Assembly (NCBI RefSeq): GCF_039537705.1
Contig: NZ_BAABBA010000002.1
Location: 62,001 to 126,000 of the forward strand
Direction of reading: 5' to 3'
Source of the DNA: Georgenia daeguensis
Lineage (GTDB): Bacteria; Actinomycetota; Actinomycetes; Actinomycetales; Actinomycetaceae
DNA length: 64,000 nucleotides
Below the pieces are notes generated by a model, which saw only the letters and a list, made by a program, of their open reading frames with translations, ran no database searches and was not told where the DNA came from. The position numbers were made by a program, and so were the translations under genes. Positions 42,525 through 51,574 of the stretch are shown in pieces. Numbering within the stretch: the stretch's first letter is position 1; each line of letters opens with the position of its first letter.

Positions 42525-43733
42525 TCAGCGGGGGTAGTACCGGGCGAACTTCCGGAACTGGTTGAGCTGGGCGGCGGCGATGTTCGCCCAGCGTCGCGGG
42601 TTCCGCTCGGCGCGGTACATCAGCGGGTTCGTCGCCCGCCCGGCCCGGGCCAGCCGGCGCACCAGCGCGGAGTTCTCGCGGCTGACGTACCGGCGTACCA
42701 GGGGCAGCGGCACCACGTGGAAGAGGTGCTCGGCGGAGCTCACCAACGGCTCGGCGGGCCGGCCGTCCACGAAGGCGTCGACGTACATGCGCGAGATGTC
42801 GTGACCGGAGGCGGTCACCGCGTAGCCGCTGCGCCCCACCCGCGGGTTGACCTCCAGGAAGCGGTAGACGCCGTCGCGCGGGTCGCGCTTGAGGTCGACG
42901 TTGGCGAAGCCCCTCCACCCCACGTGCTCGAGCAGCCGGCGGGCCTGCTCCACCGCCTCGGCGTTGACGCCCGTCACCTGGGCCACCGAGTTTCCGAGGG
43001 CTCCGGGGGTGTGCTCCTCGAGCAGCACCCGGCCGAACTGGGCGAAGCGCCACACCCCGTCGGCGTCGAAGAACAGGTTCACGGCAGCCATCTCGGCGTC
43101 GCCGCCCGGCACGAGCTCCTGGACCAGGAGGTCCCCGCCGAAGCCCCCCGCGGCGATCCGCGCCAGCACCTGCCCGAGCTCGGCGACGTCGTCGGCACGG
43201 TCGACCTTCTTCTTCCCGACGAAGTCCACGGCATGGTACGCCGTCGTCGAGGCCGCCTTGACGACCACCGGGAAGGTGAGCCCGGCCGCGGCGGCCGGGC
43301 CGTCCGCCGCCCGCAGGACCACCGTCGCGGGCACCGGGATGCCGAGCTGCTCGCACAGGGACGTGAAGGTGCCCTTGTCCGTCACCTGCGCCATGGCATC
43401 GGGCCCGGCGTAGGGCACGACCACACCGGGGAGCCGGTCACGGTGGGTCACGAGGGCGTCGACGAGCCAGTCCGCGCTGCCCAGGACGAGGTGGGTCGTC
43501 CCCGGCTCCTCCGCGGCGACGTCGCGGACGGCCGCGACGAGCAGGTCGGGGTCGGACAGGCCGGTCACGACGCGGTGGTCGACGGCGACCGACCCGGTCA
43601 CCGCCCACGTCGCCACGCCGGCGAGCACGACGGACCGCACCCCGTACGTCTCGTGAAAGGTGCGGGCGGTGGCGTAGGCGCCGATGTCACCGCCGAGGAT
43701 GATGGGACGGACGGGGGTGCCACGCTCGGCCAA
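42525..43733 (-). CDS. ATP-grasp carboxylate-amine ligase-like protein
   Basis: 402 aa if the TTG at 43733 (GGAGA 5 bases upstream) is the start; it yields LAERGTPVRPIILGGDIGAY with the family start near residue 10. ATP-grasp features: VTDKGTFTSLCEQLGIPVPA, FPVVVKAASTT, LLVQELVPGGDAE, and Mg-binding YRFLEVNPRVGRSGYAV. Resembles predicted ATP-grasp enzymes near D-aspartate ligase and carbamoyl phosphate synthase-like proteins. A role in the peptidoglycan interpeptide bridge is possible but unproven. No ATG or GTG start fits well. Confidence 0.75.
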   Translation of the reverse strand: MAERGTPVRPIILGGDIGAYATARTFHETYGVRSVVLAGVATWAVTGSVAVDHRVVTGLSDPDLLVAAVRDVAAEEPGTTHLVLGSADWLVDALVTHRDRLPGVVVPYAGPDAMAQVTDKGTFTSLCEQLGIPVPATVVLRAADGPAAAAGLTFPVVVKAASTTAYHAVDFVGKKKVDRADDVAELGQVLARIAAGGFGGDLLVQELVPGGDAEMAAVNLFFDADGVWRFAQFGRVLLEEHTPGALGNSVAQVTGVNAEAVEQARRLLEHVGWRGFANVDLKRDPRDGVYRFLEVNPRVGRSGYAVTASGHDISRMYVDAFVDGRPAEPLVSSAEHLFHVVPLPLVRRYVSRENSALVRRLARAGRATNPLMYRAERNPRRWANIAAAQLNQFRKFARYYPR

Positions 43734-43834
43734 AGCTTCTCCAAAGGGTGTGCGGACCCGGCGAGCATAGTGCCGCCCGGCGAGTCGGGCGCGGCCTGCC
43801 CCCGGGACCGCGCGCGGCGGCCTAGCCTGAGGAC

Positions 43835-44419
43835 GTGACCGGTGACGAGGCGGTGGCACCGCCCGACTTCGAGACCGCGCTGCTGAGCCTGCGGGGTCAT
43901 CGGATGCGTCCGGAGCTGCACCTCGAGGAGGTCCCGGCACCGACCCGGATCGCGCCGTACGCCCTCGCGCTGACCGGCGAGGTCAACGCCGCCCCCCGCA
44001 CCATGGACCCCGACGCCCTGCTCGGGCACGGCCGATTCGTCGTCCTCCACGACCCCGCCGGCCAGGAGGCCTGGCACGGCACCTTCCGCGTCATCGTGCT
44101 GGCCAAGGCGCGGCTCGAGGCAGAGCTCGGCGCCGACCCGCTGCTGGGCGAGGTCGGCTGGACCTGGCTCACCGACGCCCTGACCGACGCCGGGGCGGGC
44201 TACCACCATCTCTCCGGCACGGTGACCCGGGTGCTGTCGGAGACCTTCGGCGGCCTGGAGCTGCGGGGCGGCGAGGTCGAGATCGAGGTCCGCGCCTCCT
44301 GGACGCCGACGACGCCGGACCTGGGCCCGCACCTGAAGGCCTGGGCCGCACTGACCTGCCAGGCGGCCGGTCTCGAGCCGCTGCCGGAGAACGTCACCTC
44401 GCTCAACCGCCGTCACTGA
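43835..44419 (+). CDS. DUF3000 protein
   Basis: 194 aa actinobacterial protein of unknown function, commonly encoded just before the RNase D gene, as here. Characteristic text: FETALLSLRGHRMRPELHLE, then RIAPYALALTGEV and WHGTFRVIVLAKARLEAEL. No signal, membrane helix or catalytic motif recognised. GTG start at 43835; 11-base gap to rnd, so probably one transcript. Confidence 0.88.
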   Translation: MTGDEAVAPPDFETALLSLRGHRMRPELHLEEVPAPTRIAPYALALTGEVNAAPRTMDPDALLGHGRFVVLHDPAGQEAWHGTFRVIVLAKARLEAELGADPLLGEVGWTWLTDALTDAGAGYHHLSGTVTRVLSETFGGLELRGGEVEIEVRASWTPTTPDLGPHLKAWAALTCQAAGLEPLPENVTSLNRRH

Positions 44420-44429
44420 GCGTCGCCGC

Positions 44430-45785
44430 GTGACGACCGCGCCGGCCCGCCCCTCGCGCGCCGCGGGCGCACAACGCCCGCGCCGTCGTACCGTTGAGGC
44501 CGTGCCTGCCACCATCGACGCCAGCGATCACCTCGTCACCGGGATCTCCACCGGCGAGGACGGTGCGGCGACGGCGGAGGCGCCCGCGACCGTGCCGCTG
44601 ACCGAGCCCGCCGAGGGCGTGCCCCCCGTCACCGCGACGCCGGAGGCGCTGGCCGAGACGACGGCGCGGCTGGCGGCCGCAGGCGGCCCCCTCGCGGTGG
44701 ACGCCGAGCGCGCCTCCGGCTTCCGGTACGGGCAGAGCGCCTACCTGGTCCAGCTGCGCCGCCCCGGCGCGGGCACCGTCCTGCTCGACCCCACCACGCT
44801 GCCCGACCTCGGCGAGCTCGCCGCCGTCGTCAACCCCACCGAGTGGGTGCTGCACGCGGCCGACCAGGACCTGCCGTGCCTGCGCGAGCTCGGGCTCAGC
44901 CCGGCCGCGCTCTTCGACACCGAGCTCGCCTCCCGCCTCCTCGGCCGGGCCCACGTCGGGCTCGCCGCCGTCGTCGCGGAGAACCTCGGCTACGCCCTGG
45001 CCAAGGAGCACTCGGCCGCCGACTGGTCCACGCGGCCGCTGCCGGAGTCCTGGCTGCGCTACGCGGCCCTCGACGTCGAGCTCCTCGTCGAGCTGCGCGC
45101 CGTCCTGACCGAGCAGCTCGAGGAGGCCGGCAAGCTCGGCTGGGCGCTGGAGGAGTTCGAGCACGTGCGCACCGCGGCCCCGGCCGCCCCCCGGGTGGAC
45201 CCGTGGCGCCGGACCTCCGGGCTCCAGGCGGTGCGCGACCTGCGTGGCCTCGCGGTCGCCCGCGAGCTGTGGGAGGCGCGGGAGGAGCTCGCCCGCCGGC
45301 GCGACCGCGCGCCCGGCCGCGTGCTGCCCGCAACCGCCATCGTCGCGGCGGCCCTGGCGAAGCCGCGGTCCCTGGAGGAGCTCACCCGCCTGAAGGAGTT
45401 CTCCGGCAAGGGGACCCGCCGGCACGCGCCGTACTGGTTCGCGGCGGTCGCGCGTGCGCTCGCGCTGCCCGAGTCCGAGCTGCCCGCCCGGCGCGCCGCG
45501 CCGGTGCCCGGGCAGCTGCCCGCCCCGCGCTCCTGGCCGGACAAGAACCCCGACGCCGCGGTCCGCCTCGACGCCGTGCGCACCAGCGTGCGCGCGCTCG
45601 CGGAGCAGCTGCGCCTCCCCCAGGAGAACCTCCTCTCCCCCGCCGTCCAGCGCCAGCTCGCGTGGGAGGTGAAGCCACGGCCGAGCATCGGGCAGGTGAC
45701 CGACCGGCTCAGCGCGCTCGGTGCCCGCCCGTGGCAGGTGGCACAGGTGGCCGAGCCGCTCACCAAGGCGCTCCGGACCGCCTGA
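44430..45785 (+). CDS. Ribonuclease D-like 3'-5' exonuclease with HRDC domain
   Basis: DEDD-family exonuclease. 451 aa if GTG 44430 is used; GTG 44502 is an alternative, removing an Arg-rich leader. Exo I in GGPLAVDAERASGFRYGQSA (DxE), Exo II in WVLHAADQDLPCLRELGL, Exo III in RYAALDVELLVELR; the HRDC domain starts near 220 (LQAVRDLRGLAVARELWEAR). Processes stable RNA 3' ends by analogy with E. coli RNase D. Confidence 0.92.
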   Translation: MTTAPARPSRAAGAQRPRRRTVEAVPATIDASDHLVTGISTGEDGAATAEAPATVPLTEPAEGVPPVTATPEALAETTARLAAAGGPLAVDAERASGFRYGQSAYLVQLRRPGAGTVLLDPTTLPDLGELAAVVNPTEWVLHAADQDLPCLRELGLSPAALFDTELASRLLGRAHVGLAAVVAENLGYALAKEHSAADWSTRPLPESWLRYAALDVELLVELRAVLTEQLEEAGKLGWALEEFEHVRTAAPAAPRVDPWRRTSGLQAVRDLRGLAVARELWEAREELARRRDRAPGRVLPATAIVAAALAKPRSLEELTRLKEFSGKGTRRHAPYWFAAVARALALPESELPARRAAPVPGQLPAPRSWPDKNPDAAVRLDAVRTSVRALAEQLRLPQENLLSPAVQRQLAWEVKPRPSIGQVTDRLSALGARPWQVAQVAEPLTKALRTA

Positions 45786-45874
45786 CGGCACAGGCCCGGC
45801 TCACCGGACCGGTCCTCTCGGATAGGGTCTGCAGCAGTACCCGATACCGACAGTGCCGTCTATCTGGAGATCCC

Positions 45875-48007
45875 GTGACCACCACCTCCCCCTCGTACAC
45901 CGAGCGCGTCACCGTCGTGCGGGCCGCGGACGTCGCGGTCCCCGACCTCGGGGTCGTCCTCGTTCTCACCCTGGCGCCCGAGGACGGCGGCGATCGCCCC
46001 TGCACGCTCGGCCCGGCCGGGCTCGCGCACCTCCAGCGGGCCGTGGACGACGCCGACCGGCGGGCCCGTGGGGGCGAGATCCGCGCCGTCGTCCTCACCG
46101 GGACGGGGCGCACCTTCCTCGCCGGTGCCGATCTTCATCTGATCCGCACGGCCGCGGCGGCCGCCGAGGTCCGGGAGCTGGCGGAGGCGGGCCACCGCGT
46201 GGTGGGCGCCCTTGCCGACCTGCCGGTGCCCACGCTGGCGTACCTCAACGGCGCGGCTCTCGGCGGCGGCCTCGAGCTGGCGCTGGCGTGCGACTACCGC
46301 GCGTCCGACCCGTCGGTGCGGGCGATCGGCCTGCCGGAGACCCACCTCGGCCTCCTGCCCGGCTGGGGCGGCTGCACCACGCTGCCGCGGCTGATCGGGC
46401 CCGACGCGGCGCTGACCGTCATCGTGGACAACCCCGCGCGGGGCAACCGCACGCTCCGGCCAGCCGACGCCCTGCGCGCCGGCATCCTCGACGTCGTGCT
46501 GCCCGGGGCCGACGGTCCTGCCGACCCGCTGGCGCCCGCGCTCGCGTGGCTGCGCTCCGTCGTCGCCGGGGAGGTCACCCCGACCCGGCGGGGGCAGCTG
46601 TCCGAGGAAGGGTGGGCGACGGCGGTCGAGGCGCGCCGCCCGCTCGCCGAGGCCCGCGCCGCCGGTGGTGCGCCCGCGGCGCTGCGCGCGCTCGAGACCG
46701 TCGCGACGGCCCGCACGCTGGCGCGCGCCGAGGCCTTCGCGCTCGAGGACGACGCGCTCGTGGACCTGGTGATGAGCGACCAGCTGCGCGCCGGGCTGTA
46801 CGCGTTCGACCTGCTGACCCGGCGCGCGAAGAACCCGGCCGGGCGCCCCGTGGACGTGGCGCCGCGGGGCGTCCGGTCCGTCGGGATCGCCGGCGCCGGG
46901 CTGATGGCCGGCCAGCTGGCGCTGCTGCTCGCCCGGTCGCTGAAGGTGCCGGTGACCATGCGTGACCTCGACGACGACCGCGCCCAGAAGGGCCTGGCGG
47001 CGGTCCACGCCCAGATCGACCGGGAGGTCGCCAAGGGCGGCCTGCCGGAGGAGGACGCCGGGCGGCTGCGCCCCCTGCTGCGGGCCACGTCCGACCTGGC
47101 CGACCTCGCCGGCGCGGACCTCGTGATCGAGGCCGTCTTCGAGGAGATGGAGGTCAAGCAGCGCGTCCTCGCCGAGCTCGAGGGCGTCGTCGCACCGACC
47201 ACCGTGCTGGCGACGAACACCTCCGCGCTGTCCGTCACGACGATGGCGGAGCATCTGCGCCACCCCGAGCGGGTGGTCGGGCTGCACTTCTTCAACCCCG
47301 TCGCGGTGATGCCCCTCGTGGAGGTCGTGCGGGCCGCGCGCACGGACGAGACGACGTACGCCACCGCGTTCGCCGTCGCGCAGGCCTGCCGCAAGACCGG
47401 GGTCGCCGTCGCCGACGCGCCCGGCTTCGTCGTCAACCGCCTGCTGATCCGCCTTCTCGGCGAGGTGCTCGGGGCCCTCGAGGAGGGCACGTCGGTCCGT
47501 GACGCCGACGCGGCCCTGCGTCCCATGGGCCTGCCGATGGGGCCGTTCCAGCTCCTCCAGCTCGTGGGGCCGGCGGTCGCCCAGCACGTGCTCGTCTCGC
47601 TGCGCCACGACCTCGGGGAGCGCTACCCGGAGTCGCCGGGCCTGGCCGCCGTCGTCGAGTCCGGGCGCAGCCTGGTCCTGGGCGAGGGCCGGCCGAGCGC
47701 GACGTCCCCGGCGGACCTCTCGGTGGGCGAGCTGTTCGGCTCCCGCCGGACGGCACGGCCCCTGGGCCCGGACGGGCTGCTCGACCGGGTCCGGCGTGCC
47801 CTGGCGGAGGAGACGGCGCTGCTGCTCGCCGAGGGCGTCGCCCGGGACGCGCAGGACGTCGACCTCGCGATGATCCTGGGCGCGGGCTGGCCGCTGCACC
47901 TCGGCGGGATCACCCCGTACCTGGACCGGACCGGCGCGGCCGAGGCCGTCACGGGGTCACGGTTCCACGAGCCGGGCGTGGCGAGCCTGCCGCGGAACGC
48001 TCGCTGA
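45875..48007 (+). CDS. FadB-type enoyl-CoA hydratase / 3-hydroxyacyl-CoA dehydrogenase fusion
   Basis: Bifunctional beta-oxidation enzyme. 710 aa from GTG 45875 (GGAGA upstream). Residues 1-about 300 are a crotonase domain with AVVLTGTGRTFLAGADLHLI and GAALGGGLELALACDYR, then ETHLGLLPGWGG carrying the second catalytic Glu. From about 330 the NAD-binding domain runs SVGIAGAGLMAGQLALLLAR, with the catalytic His in VVGLHFFNPVAVMPLVEVV and the C-terminal dimerisation domain ending near 700. In many actinobacteria a thiolase gene sits just upstream; here rnd directly precedes it. Confidence 0.94.
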   Translation: MTTTSPSYTERVTVVRAADVAVPDLGVVLVLTLAPEDGGDRPCTLGPAGLAHLQRAVDDADRRARGGEIRAVVLTGTGRTFLAGADLHLIRTAAAAAEVRELAEAGHRVVGALADLPVPTLAYLNGAALGGGLELALACDYRASDPSVRAIGLPETHLGLLPGWGGCTTLPRLIGPDAALTVIVDNPARGNRTLRPADALRAGILDVVLPGADGPADPLAPALAWLRSVVAGEVTPTRRGQLSEEGWATAVEARRPLAEARAAGGAPAALRALETVATARTLARAEAFALEDDALVDLVMSDQLRAGLYAFDLLTRRAKNPAGRPVDVAPRGVRSVGIAGAGLMAGQLALLLARSLKVPVTMRDLDDDRAQKGLAAVHAQIDREVAKGGLPEEDAGRLRPLLRATSDLADLAGADLVIEAVFEEMEVKQRVLAELEGVVAPTTVLATNTSALSVTTMAEHLRHPERVVGLHFFNPVAVMPLVEVVRAARTDETTYATAFAVAQACRKTGVAVADAPGFVVNRLLIRLLGEVLGALEEGTSVRDADAALRPMGLPMGPFQLLQLVGPAVAQHVLVSLRHDLGERYPESPGLAAVVESGRSLVLGEGRPSATSPADLSVGELFGSRRTARPLGPDGLLDRVRRALAEETALLLAEGVARDAQDVDLAMILGAGWPLHLGGITPYLDRTGAAEAVTGSRFHEPGVASLPRNAR

Positions 48008-48032
48008 CGGGCCGTCGGGGCGCCGCCGGAGC

Positions 48033-48938
48033 TCAGTAGACCGTGAGCCCCCGCTCGCGGAACTGCTCGCGCACCCGCTCCACCAGCGCGGTGTCGGGCG
48101 CGGGGGTGCCGTCGAGCTCGTAGGCCATGCCGAGCCGGTCCCACTTGTCGCGCCCCATCTGGTGGAACGGCAGGACCTCGACCCGCTGCACGGTGGGCAG
48201 CGTGGCGACGTGGTCCGCCACGGCCGCGACGTTCTCGGGCGCGTCGGTCAGCCCCGGCACGAGGACGAACCGGATCCACATCGCGTTGCCCCGCTCGGCG
48301 AGGCGGCGGGAGAAGTCGAGCGTCGGGGCCAGGTCGCGGCCCGTGGCGCGCCGGTACGTCCCGGGCAGCCCGGACTTGATGTCGAGCAGAACCAGGTCGA
48401 CGTCGTCGAGCAGGGCGTCCGAGGCGTGGGTGCCGAGGAGGCCGGAGGTGTCGATGGTGGTGTGCACCCCCATCTCCTTGGCGCCGCGAAGCAGGCGGCC
48501 CAGGAACGCCGGCTGCATGAGGGGCTCGCCGCCGGAGACGGTCAGCCCGCCGCCGGTGGCGCGGAAGACCGGCAGGTACCGGCGCACCCGCGCCAGCAGC
48601 GTGTCGACGGCGACCGGCTCGCCGTCCTTCATCTTCAGCGTGTCGGGGTTGTGGCAGTAGAGGCAGCGCAGCGGGCAGCCGGCGAGGAAGACCGTGAGCC
48701 GCGTGCCGGGCCCGTCCACCGCGGTGACCAGCTCCCAGGAGTGCATGGAGCCGATCTCGCCGGCCCGCACGGCCGCGACGTGCTCGGCGTGGGTCATCTC
48801 CGCGGCGACGTCGATCCCGGCGGTACCCGCCGCCCGGCGCAGGCGGGGGACGTTGTCCTCCGGCACCGGCTCGTAGAAGCCGTTGATGCCGTCGGGCGCG
48901 ACGACGCCGGCGGCGTGCTCGCCGAGGGTGGCGGTCAT
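48033..48938 (-). CDS. pflA: Pyruvate formate-lyase activating enzyme
   Basis: Radical-SAM enzyme that installs the glycyl radical on PflB. 301 aa from ATG 48938 (GGAGGA upstream). The CxxxCxxC cluster is in FLAGCPLRCLYCHNPDTLKM (about 95-110); then GGLTVSGGEPLMQPAFLGRL. About 50 residues longer than the E. coli enzyme, all at the N-terminus. Lies 117 bases past pflB, separated by a strong hairpin and a tandem repeat, so expression may be lower than pflB. Confidence 0.95.
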   Translation of the reverse strand: MTATLGEHAAGVVAPDGINGFYEPVPEDNVPRLRRAAGTAGIDVAAEMTHAEHVAAVRAGEIGSMHSWELVTAVDGPGTRLTVFLAGCPLRCLYCHNPDTLKMKDGEPVAVDTLLARVRRYLPVFRATGGGLTVSGGEPLMQPAFLGRLLRGAKEMGVHTTIDTSGLLGTHASDALLDDVDLVLLDIKSGLPGTYRRATGRDLAPTLDFSRRLAERGNAMWIRFVLVPGLTDAPENVAAVADHVATLPTVQRVEVLPFHQMGRDKWDRLGMAYELDGTPAPDTALVERVREQFRERGLTVY

Positions 48939-48958
48939 CGTTCCTCCAGGTGGGTGGC

Positions 48959-49012
48959 GGGCCGGTGGTGCGTGGTCGGGCCGGTGGTGCGTGGTCGGGC
49001 CGGTGGTGCGGT
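48959..49012. repeat. 19-bp tandem repeat between pflB and pflA
   Basis: Unit GGGCCGGTGGTGCGTGGTC at 48959-48977 and 48978-48996, then a partial third copy to about 49012. It occupies the pflA leader next to the pflB hairpin. No ORF of substance. Confidence 0.85.
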
Positions 49013-49053
49013 GGTGGCTCCCCGCCCGTGGTCTCCCCGGGCGGGGAGCCACC
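49013..49053 (-). terminator. Strong hairpin directly after pflB
   Basis: Perfect 16-bp stem GGTGGCTCCCCGCCCG (49013-49028) / CGGGCGGGGAGCCACC (49038-49053) with a 9-base loop, 2 bases beyond the pflB stop. No T-run. It may partly terminate transcription or stabilise the pflB mRNA before pflA. Confidence 0.8.
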
Positions 49054-49055
49054 GG

Positions 49056-51338
49056 TCAGAGCGTGCCGTGGAAGGTGCGGGAGATGACGTCGAGCTGCTG
49101 CTCGCGCGTCAGCCGCACGAAGTTCACGGCGTAGCCGGAGACCCGGATGGTCAGCTGCGGGTACTTCTCGGGGTTCTCCATGGCGTCGTAGAGGGTGTCC
49201 CGGTTCAGGACGTTGACGTTCATGTGGTAGCCCTGCGATCCGGTGTACGCGTCGAGGAGGCCCACGAGGTTGGTGGCCTGCTCCTCGGCGGTGCGGCCCA
49301 GGCCCGACGGGACGACCGTGTTGGTCAGCGAGATTCCGTCCTGCGCCTCGTCGTAGGGCAGCTTGGCCACCGAGAGGGCGGAGGCGAGCATCCCGTGGGT
49401 GTCGCGGCCGTTCATCGGGTTGGCGCCGGGCGCGAACGGCTCGCCGGAGCGGCGCCCGTCCGGGGTGTTGCCCGTGTGCTTGCCGTAGACCACGTTCGAG
49501 GTGATCGTCAGCACCGACTGGGTGTGCAGGGCGTCGCGGTAGGTGGGCAGGGCCCGGATCTTGGCCATGAACCGCTCGACGAGCGTCACCGCGATGGAGT
49601 CCACGCGGTCGTCGTCGTTGCCGAACATCGGGAAGTCGCCCTCGGTGACGTAGTCGACGACGAGGCCGTCCTCGTTGCGCACGGGACGCACGGTGGCGTA
49701 GCGGATCGCGGAGAGGGAGTCCGCCGCGACGGAGAGCCCGGCGATGCCGCAGGCCATGGTCCGCAGCACGTCCTTGTCGTGCAGCGCCATCTCGAGGCGC
49801 TCGTAGGCGTACTTGTCGTGCATGTAGTGGATGCAGTTCAGGGCGTCCACGTAGGTGGCGGCCAGCCAGTCCAGCAGCGCGTCGTAGCGGCCCAGGACGT
49901 CGTCGTAGTCGAGGACGTCGCCGGTGACCGGCTCGGTCACGGGACCGACCTGCTTGCCGCTGTTCTCGTCCCGGCCGCCGTTGACGGCGTACAGCAGGGC
50001 CTTGGCGAGGTTGACCCGGGCGCCGAAGAACTGCATCTGCTTGCCCACCGCCATCGGCGAGACGCAGCACGCGATGGCGGAGTCGTCGCCCCACGCGGCG
50101 CTGATCTGGGCGTCGGACTCGTACTGGATGGCGGAGGTGTCGATGGAGACCTGCGCGCAGAACTTCTTGAACCCCTCCGGCAGCTGCTCGCTCCACAGCA
50201 CCGTGAGGTTCGGCTCGGGGGCCGGGCCCAGGTTGTACAGGGTCTGGAGCATGCGGAAGGAGTTCTTCGTCACCAGCGTGCGCCCGTCCTGCCCCATGCC
50301 ACCGATGGACTCGGTGACCCAGGTGGGGTCGCCGGAGAACAGCTCGTCGTACTCCGGGGTGCGCAGGAAGCGCACGATGCGCAGCTTGATGACGAAGTCG
50401 TCGATCAGCTCCTGCGCCTCGGACTCGGTGAGCACGCCGTCGGCGAGGTCGCGCTGGACGTAGACGTCGAGGAAGGTCGAGGTGCGGCCGAGCGACATGG
50501 CGGCGCCGTTCTGCTCCTTGACGGCGCCGAGGTAGGCGAAGTAGAGCCACTGGATCGCCTCGCGGGCCGTGGCGGCCGGGCGGGAGATGTCGTAGCCGTA
50601 GGAGGCGGCCATCTCCTTGAGCTCGCCGAGCGCGCGGATCTGCTCGGAGTTCTCCTCGCGGTCGCGGATGACGTCCTCGACGGAGCGCTGGGCGTCGAGC
50701 TCGGCCCGCTCGGCCTTCTTGCCGGCGATGAGCGCGTCGACGCCGTAGAGCGCCACCCGGCGGTAGTCGCCGATGATGCGGCCGCGGCCGTAGGCGTCGG
50801 GCAGGCCGGTGATGATGTGGGCGCTGCGGGCCTTGCGCACGTCGGGCGGGTAGACGTCGAAGACGCCGGCGTTGTGGGTCTTGCGGTACCTGGTGAAGAT
50901 CTCCTTCACCACCGGGTCCACCTCGTAGCCGTAGGTCTTCAGCGAGGTCTCCACCATGCGCCAGCCGCCGTAGGGCATGATCGCCCGCTTGAGCGGGGCG
51001 TCGGTCTGCAGGCCGACGATCAGCTCATCCTTGCGGTCGATGTAGCCCGGCGCGTGGGCGGTGATGCCGGCGGGGGTCTTCGGGTCGACGTCGTAGACGC
51101 CCTTGGCGCGCTCCTCGGGGAACATCGTGGACAGGACGTCCCAGATGTGGGTGGTGCGCGCGGTGGGCCCGGCCAGGAAGCCGGCGTCACCGGTGTACGG
51201 GGTGTAGTTGCGCTGGATGAAGTCCCGGACGTCGATCGCGCTGCGCCAGGGCCCGTCGGCGAAGCCCCGCCAGGGCTCCGCTGCGGGTACGCCGGGTACC
51301 TCGGACGCCCCCGTGTGGCTGACGGTCGTGGTGGCCAT
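49056..51338 (-). CDS. pflB: Pyruvate formate-lyase
   Basis: Glycyl-radical enzyme converting pyruvate and CoA to acetyl-CoA and formate under anoxia. 760 aa from ATG 51338 (GGAGG upstream), E. coli PflB length. Adjacent catalytic cysteines in SAIACCVSPMAVGK (about 410-420) and the C-terminal glycyl-radical loop IRVSGYAVNF (about 735), ending SRTFHGTL. With pflA downstream this supports mixed-acid fermentation. No formate transporter or formate dehydrogenase is seen here. Confidence 0.97.
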   Translation of the reverse strand: MATTTVSHTGASEVPGVPAAEPWRGFADGPWRSAIDVRDFIQRNYTPYTGDAGFLAGPTARTTHIWDVLSTMFPEERAKGVYDVDPKTPAGITAHAPGYIDRKDELIVGLQTDAPLKRAIMPYGGWRMVETSLKTYGYEVDPVVKEIFTRYRKTHNAGVFDVYPPDVRKARSAHIITGLPDAYGRGRIIGDYRRVALYGVDALIAGKKAERAELDAQRSVEDVIRDREENSEQIRALGELKEMAASYGYDISRPAATAREAIQWLYFAYLGAVKEQNGAAMSLGRTSTFLDVYVQRDLADGVLTESEAQELIDDFVIKLRIVRFLRTPEYDELFSGDPTWVTESIGGMGQDGRTLVTKNSFRMLQTLYNLGPAPEPNLTVLWSEQLPEGFKKFCAQVSIDTSAIQYESDAQISAAWGDDSAIACCVSPMAVGKQMQFFGARVNLAKALLYAVNGGRDENSGKQVGPVTEPVTGDVLDYDDVLGRYDALLDWLAATYVDALNCIHYMHDKYAYERLEMALHDKDVLRTMACGIAGLSVAADSLSAIRYATVRPVRNEDGLVVDYVTEGDFPMFGNDDDRVDSIAVTLVERFMAKIRALPTYRDALHTQSVLTITSNVVYGKHTGNTPDGRRSGEPFAPGANPMNGRDTHGMLASALSVAKLPYDEAQDGISLTNTVVPSGLGRTAEEQATNLVGLLDAYTGSQGYHMNVNVLNRDTLYDAMENPEKYPQLTIRVSGYAVNFVRLTREQQLDVISRTFHGTL

Positions 51339-51496
51339 GTTCCTGCCTCCTCGTGCGGGCCGACAACCCTTGCGGCCCCTCGACAACCACGCTATGAACC
51401 GGGCGGATCGGACAGGTGGGACCTACGACCGCACCCGTGTATGGGCCTGCTCACAACCCGTGGTGGCGGGCGCAGCGCCGAGGACAGCCGTCTGCG

Positions 51497-51528
51497 CCGA
51501 GGACCGCCGACCGGATGGCGGTCCTCGG
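51497..51528. terminator. Hairpin between dxs and pflB
   Basis: Perfect 12-bp stem CCGAGGACCGCC (51497-51508) / GGCGGTCCTCGG (51517-51528) around an 8-base loop, 46 bases past the dxs stop. A related box gcgccgaggacagcc precedes it. Probable dxs terminator; the remaining gap to pflB (51339-51496) must hold the pflB promoter, but I see no clear -35/-10 or redox-regulator site. Confidence 0.6.
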
Positions 51529-51574
51529 CTCGGACGGCGGTCCCCACAACTCGGAGCGCGGTCAGAGGAGGCGC

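Noticed and set aside
51339..51496. Rex or FNR site before pflB
   Set aside because: TTGTGAGC on the minus strand near 51450 lacks the second half-site, and no paired palindrome is present.
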